From positions 1 through 10,289 of the forward strand of contig JAIKXO010000066.1 in assembly GCA_024684065.1 (NCBI GenBank): 10,289 bases of DNA, written 5' to 3'. The notes under the pieces were generated by a model. It was not told the origin of the DNA. It saw only the letters and a list, made by a program, of their open reading frames with translations, and searched no databases. The stretch is from Lachnospiraceae bacterium. Its GTDB lineage: Bacteria > Bacillota_A > Clostridia > Lachnospirales > Lachnospiraceae. Below, in pieces: positions 6,770 through 10,289 of the stretch. A program made the translations under genes and the position numbers. Each line of letters begins with the position of its first letter. Positions within the stretch are counted from its first letter, which is position 1.

Positions 6770-8047
6770 TCAGTGTTCCGACATCATGAGTATGATCTCT
6801 TTGTCGGTTCCCTGCATTCCTATCCGGCCCAGACGACTGAAATTCGCAATGGAATTTTCCACCCCTTTTACGACCAGGCCGTCACCGCCATAAAACTGCT
6901 GACCTTCCATATACATTTCATACCCGAAGATCCCTGTTTCTACGGCCATGGCTATCTTGGCGGCACAGGAGGATTTAGCTCCGTCGCACACGATTCCCGA
7001 AGATATCGCCAGGGCATTTACAATGGTATGGGCAATAACATTTTCATCTCCGCCATGTAAAAAAGCTATACCGGCACCCGCTCCCGCACCGGCGCTGACT
7101 GCGCCGCAATAGGCCGATAACCTTCCGATCCCGTTCTTTGCATGCAGAGTAATTAGATTGGAAATAAGCAATGCTCTGTACAGCTTTTCCTTATCAGCCT
7201 TAAGTTCTTTTGCATATTCGATCACCGGCAGGGAAGTTGTCATGCCCTGGTTACCGCTTCCCGAACAGATGACTACCGGCATCTCACATCCGTTCATACG
7301 TGCATCCGACCCGGCTGCGGCGCTGGCTTTGGCTCTCGTACGGATACCGTCGTCTGTCGACAGCAAAACCTTGCCTATATTTGCCCCATAGTCATGCTTC
7401 AAGCCTTCCAGGGAGATGGCAGTATTCATTTCTATCTGACGATCCAGTATCTTTCGTACATCCTCTGTATCGCAGGTGCAGGCAAAATCATAGATATCCT
7501 TTACAGTCAGAAGATCATAATCCGGTTCATCCCCGTCATTATCTTTCTCATCTATATCTTTTTCGAATATTATCTCATCATTTTTACTGATCATTACGAT
7601 ATTCGTATGCTCATTGGCGATCCGTACCTTCGCGCACGACTCTTTGTACGACACCTTTACGATCATATCGAGAATACATTCCGATTCAAGAGGGCGGACT
7701 GAGATCTGAGTCTTTTCCATATAAGGACCCAGCTGTTTTATGACATCGTCCGTAACTTTTGAAATGACCTCAAGCTGAGCATTTTCATTCCCGCCCAAAA
7801 CACCGATGGCAGCGGCAGCGGCAATCCCCTTCCTGCCTCCTGTATTTGGGACTACTACACTCTTGACATTTTTGATGATGTTTCCGCTGGCTTCTATCTC
7901 AATTTTATCAGGGATCTCTCCAAGCACTGAACGTGCCCTGGCTGCACAATAAGCAAGCGCTACAGGCTCCGTACAGCCCATAGCGCAGACCAGCTCTTTT
8001 TCCAGTATCTTAACATAGGTTTGATATATCAGGCTTTCACGATCCAT
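6770..8047 (-). CDS. cyuA: L-cysteine desulfidase, CyuA/UPF0597 (YhaM) family
   Basis: The predicted cytoplasmic enzyme breaks L-cysteine into pyruvate, ammonia and hydrogen sulfide using an oxygen-sensitive iron-sulfur cluster, as known for CyuA; related serine-dehydratase alpha chains share the fold. With the ATG at 8047 it has 425 residues, usual for the family. Signatures include AMGCTEPVALAYCAA near the N-terminus, PNTGGRKGIAAAAA, CSGSGNQGMTTSLPV, AKNGIGRLSAYCGAVSAG and VCDGAKSSCAAKIA. The last two supply the conserved cysteines expected to hold the cluster. A TTG at 8080 would add 11 residues that come from the adjoining junction sequence and are unlike the family, so I prefer 8047. No good ribosome binding site precedes either start. 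Its start overlaps the frame of the truncated amidohydrolase (stop at 8029), so translation may be coupled. The symporter downstream is broken. Confidence 0.9.
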   Translation of the reverse strand: MDRESLIYQTYVKILEKELVCAMGCTEPVALAYCAARARSVLGEIPDKIEIEASGNIIKNVKSVVVPNTGGRKGIAAAAAIGVLGGNENAQLEVISKVTDDVIKQLGPYMEKTQISVRPLESECILDMIVKVSYKESCAKVRIANEHTNIVMISKNDEIIFEKDIDEKDNDGDEPDYDLLTVKDIYDFACTCDTEDVRKILDRQIEMNTAISLEGLKHDYGANIGKVLLSTDDGIRTRAKASAAAGSDARMNGCEMPVVICSGSGNQGMTTSLPVIEYAKELKADKEKLYRALLISNLITLHAKNGIGRLSAYCGAVSAGAGAGAGIAFLHGGDENVIAHTIVNALAISSGIVCDGAKSSCAAKIAMAVETGIFGYEMYMEGQQFYGGDGLVVKGVENSIANFSRLGRIGMQGTDKEIILMMSEH

Positions 8048-8214
8048 TTTAATCTCGCTTTCATGTATATTGATATCCAACAGTATCTGAAAGACAAGGG
8101 GAAAGACAAGGGGACGGTTCTGGCGAACACGCCATCCTTGACGAGAGCTGCCTTGGCGGTGGGTCTCCTTTCATCCATGGTAATGATGTTTCCGAGAACA
8201 ATAGTCTGCTTCAT
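8029..8214 (-). pseudogene. Amidohydrolase stump (N-terminal 31 codons) fused to junction sequence
   Basis: The frame starts at ATG 8214 with AAGG 8 bases upstream, 20 bases after the decarboxylase stop, so it was the second gene of that operon. Residues 1-31 (…TIVLGNIITMDERRPTAKA… to DGVFA) match the N-terminus of metal-dependent amidohydrolases of the YtcJ/imidazolonepropionase-like superfamily. From 8121 downward homology ends abruptly. The frame passes through a REP-like GAACCGTCCCC motif and two 12-bp tandem repeats, then overlaps the cysteine desulfidase start and stops at 8029. The metal-binding and catalytic parts (about 400 or more residues) are missing, so no activity is expected. 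Confidence 0.7.
8089..8121 (-). repeat. REP-like junction: two 12-bp tandem repeats plus GAACCGTCCCC
   Basis: GAAAGACAAGGG occurs twice in tandem (8089-8100, 8101-8112), followed by GACGGTTCT (8113-8121). On the minus strand this reads AGAACCGTCCCCTTGTC. It resembles the hairpin at 9744-9770, which reads AGAAATGTCCCCTGTC in the same orientation. Motifs of this type are, from memory, common beside REP-associated Y1 transposases. It marks the exact point where amidohydrolase homology ends. Confidence 0.55.
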
Positions 8215-8234
8215 AACAAATGCCTTATTATTTC

Positions 8235-9593
8235 TTAATGACCGCTTATTGACTGTGCGAGGTCGTCCACAAACTCTTTAAGCCGTTCTTCATCAACATG
8301 CTGCATAACTACGATATGGGACAGATCGCCGCCAAGTCTCTCATCATAATCAGGGGCCAGAACATATTTTTCCACGATCTCTTCGGGAGGTCGCCTGAAA
8401 TAAACCGTGTTGGATAACGGCTCCTGAAGCCAGGCTTCCCAGCCCAGGCTGTCCAGCTCAGCCTTCAGCCATTTTGCTCTTTCAAGCATTCCGGTGGCTT
8501 CTTCGGCAAAACCTTCTTCCTTGGTGTGCTGAATGATCCACCAGAATTTTAAGGGAGTAACGGCTGAACGCGAGCAGTTGATCATAGGCATACTGCCGTT
8601 CAGGTATGTGACATCATACGGATTCTGGTTATCCTTGATCTCCATAGTGGTCAGAAAGAAACCCGCAGGCTCATCCATACCGAAGAATTTATGGCCGCTC
8701 ACGGCGATGGAGTCGAAAGGATGAACCCTCCGATCCACGGCATCCCTGTATTCTGTCCACGGAAGATATCCGCCGAAAAGCGCAGCGTCTACATGGCGGT
8801 ATACCTCGATGTCCGGATGTCCGGCAAGGACTTCATTTAAGGCATCCTGATCATCGACTCCTCCCTTAAAAGTGGTCCCCATGGCGTAGACCATGAGCGC
8901 GGGACGGTCATCAATAAGAGCCTTATCCAGCTCCTCCGGGATCATGCAGCCGTTTATGTCGGATGGAACCAAAACCATGTCAAGATTCTGCAGATCGGCC
9001 AGCCGCATATTTGAGTAATGAGCCGCATCAGATACATATACGACAGGCTTCTTTTTTGTTTTGCTTTCCAGGTATTTTGAACCGAAATAGATTCCGTGGT
9101 CGTTACCGTCGGTGCCGCTGAAGGTGACGATTCCCCAGAGGTCGTCCGGATCAAAGCCATAGTGAGGCCCGAAGAACTCGATCACCTCGCGTTCAAAATC
9201 CAGGGTATTCGCGTATGGTTCATTGTTATTAAAGGGATCTCCGGCGTTGTTTGACATCACTGAGCAGACTCCGCTGTCTGTAAACCATTTATAGAATTCG
9301 GTCAGCTTTATATTCTGGTTTACGGGGTAGCCCAGGTCGTAGAACTTTCCGTCCACAGCTGAGGCAGCATAATCATTGAGCCGGTCAAGCGCGGGATCCG
9401 TTGTTTCTGTCTGTTCCGCTGCTTCAGTGCTTTCGGGTGCGTTAATGGCTGCGTCCTGCACAGTCTGCTCCGGCTGAAGCGCCGGCGCATAAGGATAGGG
9501 AACATAACAGCCGCATAACAGCGCACTGACAAGGGCAACTGCAATAACAGACAGGATTTTTCCCGGTTTATTATTCTTAGCGATTTGATGCAT
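8235..9593 (-). CDS. Histidine-decarboxylase-like PLP enzyme with a lipoprotein signal peptide
   Basis: This is a group II PLP-dependent decarboxylase, closest in motifs to histidine decarboxylase, which would make histamine from histidine. The start at 9593 is fixed by AAAGGAGGG 7 bases upstream; an ATG at 9617 lies upstream of that site and is less likely. Of 452 residues, 1-29 are a signal peptide (KNNKPGK, hydrophobic helix, lipobox LLCGC, Cys29), then a Pro/Glu/Thr-rich linker to about 68. The catalytic domain shows NNAGDPF, FEREVIEFFGPHYGF, GIVTFSGTDGN, His192 (stacks on PLP), YAMGTTFKGGVDD, Asp269 in HVDAALFGG (binds the pyridine nitrogen), Lys302 in AVSGHKFFG (Schiff base) and CSRSAVTPL. 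All key residues are present. Sec export of a PLP enzyme is unusual. It has its own promoter and formerly preceded an amidohydrolase. The exact substrate cannot be fixed from sequence; other amino acids are possible. Confidence 0.85.
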   Translation of the reverse strand: MHQIAKNNKPGKILSVIAVALVSALLCGCYVPYPYAPALQPEQTVQDAAINAPESTEAAEQTETTDPALDRLNDYAASAVDGKFYDLGYPVNQNIKLTEFYKWFTDSGVCSVMSNNAGDPFNNNEPYANTLDFEREVIEFFGPHYGFDPDDLWGIVTFSGTDGNDHGIYFGSKYLESKTKKKPVVYVSDAAHYSNMRLADLQNLDMVLVPSDINGCMIPEELDKALIDDRPALMVYAMGTTFKGGVDDQDALNEVLAGHPDIEVYRHVDAALFGGYLPWTEYRDAVDRRVHPFDSIAVSGHKFFGMDEPAGFFLTTMEIKDNQNPYDVTYLNGSMPMINCSRSAVTPLKFWWIIQHTKEEGFAEEATGMLERAKWLKAELDSLGWEAWLQEPLSNTVYFRRPPEEIVEKYVLAPDYDERLGGDLSHIVVMQHVDEERLKEFVDDLAQSISGH

Positions 9594-9600
9594 CTGATAA

Positions 9601-9609
9601 CCCTCCTTT
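9601..9609 (-). promoter_or_regulatory. Ribosome binding site fixing the decarboxylase start
   Basis: AAAGGAGGG on the minus strand is a near-perfect anti-16S match, 7 bases before the ATG at 9593. It lies inside the longer frame that starts at 9617, so the 9593 start is the one to use. Confidence 0.85.
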
Positions 9610-9665
9610 AATCTCATTTTCTTTTTTGGGTGAAACTATACTGCTCTCATTTCCACACAGTCATA

Positions 9666-9694
9666 AGTATACAGAAATTCCCGTTACGGGACAA
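9666..9694 (-). promoter_or_regulatory. Decarboxylase promoter with palindromic spacer
   Basis: On the minus strand TTGTCC (9689-9694) and TATACT (9666-9671) are exactly 17 bases apart. The spacer and -35 edge hold the palindrome TCCCG-TTA-CGGGA (9679-9691), positioned like a repressor operator. The start codon is about 75 bases downstream. Confidence 0.65.
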
Positions 9695-9743
9695 GACTGA
9701 TCTGCAGCAAAAGCATTTTTGAAACGATCTGGCGTCCCTTCCG

Positions 9744-9770
9744 GGAGACAGGGGACATTTCTCTGTCTCC
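9744..9770 (-). repeat. REP-like hairpin upstream of the decarboxylase
   Basis: A perfect 8-bp stem GGAGACAG (9744-9751) and CTGTCTCC (9763-9770) closes an 11-base loop. On the minus strand the 3' half reads AGAAATGTCCCCTGTC, close to the junction motif near 8105-8121 in the same orientation. No transposase gene is present in the window. Confidence 0.6.
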
Positions 9771-9815
9771 TATGTCAGGATGACAACCGCTTAATCTTTT
9801 CCTTTCTTGCTATAA

Positions 9816-9840
9816 CATTTTGTCATGCCCGGGCAAAATG
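9816..9840. other. Hairpin CATTTTG/CAAAATG around CCCGGG palindrome
   Basis: Arms CATTTTG (9816-9822) and CAAAATG (9834-9840) are perfectly complementary, and the 10-bp self-complementary TGCCCGGGCA (9826-9835) overlaps them. It follows the last short frame (stop 9845-9847) on the minus strand, so it could be a remnant transcription terminator. No T run is present. Confidence 0.4.
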
Positions 9841-9844
9841 GGGG

Positions 9845-10056
9845 TTATACTTCAAACGGATTATCTGCTTTTCTTTCAAAATTGAGAAGTCCCAGACAGG
9901 CATTGTTTATCATATCGTATACCGTCTGCTCAGTATCTGCTCCCGGTTATTTATAAACATCTCCGTCACCTGATAGCTGTCTGTTTCCTCATAGGTACAC
10001 GGATGTATCTCTCCATCATCAAAGCTTAAGATCTCCGCACCGGGTATCCCTGTCAC
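9845..10056 (-). pseudogene. Decayed gene of unknown family in two overlapping frames
   Basis: Two short minus-strand frames read like protein. The first (GTG 10056 to stop 9910) gives 48 residues including ILSFDDGEIHPCTYEETD and QVTEMFINN. The second, open from about 9940 to stop 9845, includes GADTEQTVYDMINNACLGLL and NFERKADNPFEV. They overlap; an ATG at 9913 overlaps the first stop as ATGA. Joined, they look like one gene with a frameshift. I do not recognise the family. They could also be two tiny real genes, but no ribosome binding site supports that. Confidence 0.35.
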
Positions 10057-10289
10057 CGGTCATTACATCGTTACGAACTATTTCTGCAGGCTCAATACTT
10101 ATTTTCTTCAGGATTATATTCAACCACTTCTCGTCACTCCTGCCCGGGCGGACATCGGAAGACACCCACTCTTCCGTAATCGTGATCTCATGAAATTCCT
10201 CAATAAATCCGTGAAATGTTTCCTGTGTAAAATCAGTAAAGTATCTGTCGTTTCGATACCCTTCAAAGTTACCGTACTTAAAAGATGAA
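10019..10289 (-). CDS. SAM-dependent methyltransferase, C-terminal part (runs off the right edge)
   Basis: The last 89 codons of a minus-strand gene are visible, ending in TGA at 10019-10021. The pattern YRNDRYFTDFTQETF, then FHEITITEEWVSSDVRPG and RSDEKWLNIILKK, matches the end of class I (Rossmann-fold) methyltransferases. There the DVRPGR…EKWLN…L motif closes the last beta strands after the Y-x-x-x-T/E-F-T segment. The SAM-binding half is outside the window, so the acceptor substrate cannot be told. Family members normally end soon after LKK. The extra 27 residues, which overlap the unrelated decayed frame, suggest the 3' end was altered by a deletion or frameshift. No promoter separates it from the short frames downstream. 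Confidence 0.6.
   Translation of the reverse strand, partial: SSFKYGNFEGYRNDRYFTDFTQETFHGFIEEFHEITITEEWVSSDVRPGRSDEKWLNIILKKISIEPAEIVRNDVMTGDRDTRCGDLKL

Noticed and set aside
8029..8080. TTG at 8080 as the true cysteine desulfidase start
   Set aside because: The added 11 residues come from the junction sequence, do not resemble the family N-terminus, and have no ribosome binding site.
8089..8112. CRISPR-like repeat
   Set aside because: Only two 12-bp copies in direct tandem with no spacers; no cas genes or other repeats are present.
9594..9617. ATG at 9617 as the decarboxylase start
   Set aside because: The near-perfect AGGAGG site lies downstream of it and serves the ATG at 9593, which also gives a standard signal peptide.
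9719..9973. 84-codon plus-strand open frame
   Set aside because: It crosses two hairpins, lies antisense to protein-like minus-strand frames, and lacks a ribosome binding site.

Overview
The window looks like chromosome from an anaerobic Gram-positive bacterium of the Clostridia, most likely Lachnospiraceae-like (inference). The grounds are moderate GC, strong AGGAGG-type ribosome binding sites, lipobox signal peptides, a two-domain NagZ-type GH3 lipoprotein, a CyuA/UPF0597 L-cysteine desulfidase and a Gram-positive LexA box. No ribosomal or tRNA gene allows a firmer placement. Every convincing gene is on the minus strand, so the biological reading order is from the right edge to the left edge.

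Right end (about 9845-10289): the C-terminal 60 or so residues of a SAM-dependent methyltransferase run in from the right edge. They are followed by overlapping short frames that read like one decayed gene. Next comes a strong promoter with a palindrome in its spacer (9666-9694), driving a lipoprotein that is otherwise a PLP-dependent histidine-decarboxylase-like enzyme (8235-9593). A 31-codon stump of an amidohydrolase follows 20 bases later. It breaks off exactly at a REP-like sequence that has a relative upstream of the decarboxylase. Immediately beyond is an intact cyuA-like L-cysteine desulfidase (6770-8047), and then the frameshifted and truncated start of a sodium:amino-acid symporter (6555-6718).

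Middle (3179-6550): an unrecognised acidic 280-residue protein has a hairpin-rich leader. A consensus-like promoter then precedes a NagZ-type beta-N-acetylglucosaminidase lipoprotein (3306-5306).

Left part (1-3178): an Xaa-Pro dipeptidyl-peptidase-like lipoprotein (962-3178) is followed by an acidic protein (346-843) that appears to be the 3' part of a gene broken by a 7-bp tandem duplication. A strong terminator (207-227) closes this block. A perfect TTGACA-17-TATAAT promoter with a LexA box in its spacer then points leftward at an SOS-regulated gene just outside the window.

Taken together, the genes suggest surface scavenging: prolyl peptides, muropeptide sugars, cysteine and possibly histidine. 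Several neighbours (symporter, amidohydrolase, methyltransferase-adjacent gene, 165-residue protein) are visibly decaying, so this is an accessory region in flux. No CRISPR array, complete insertion sequence, rRNA or tRNA was seen. I do not see a complete new multi-gene system; the most unusual item is the exported PLP decarboxylase.
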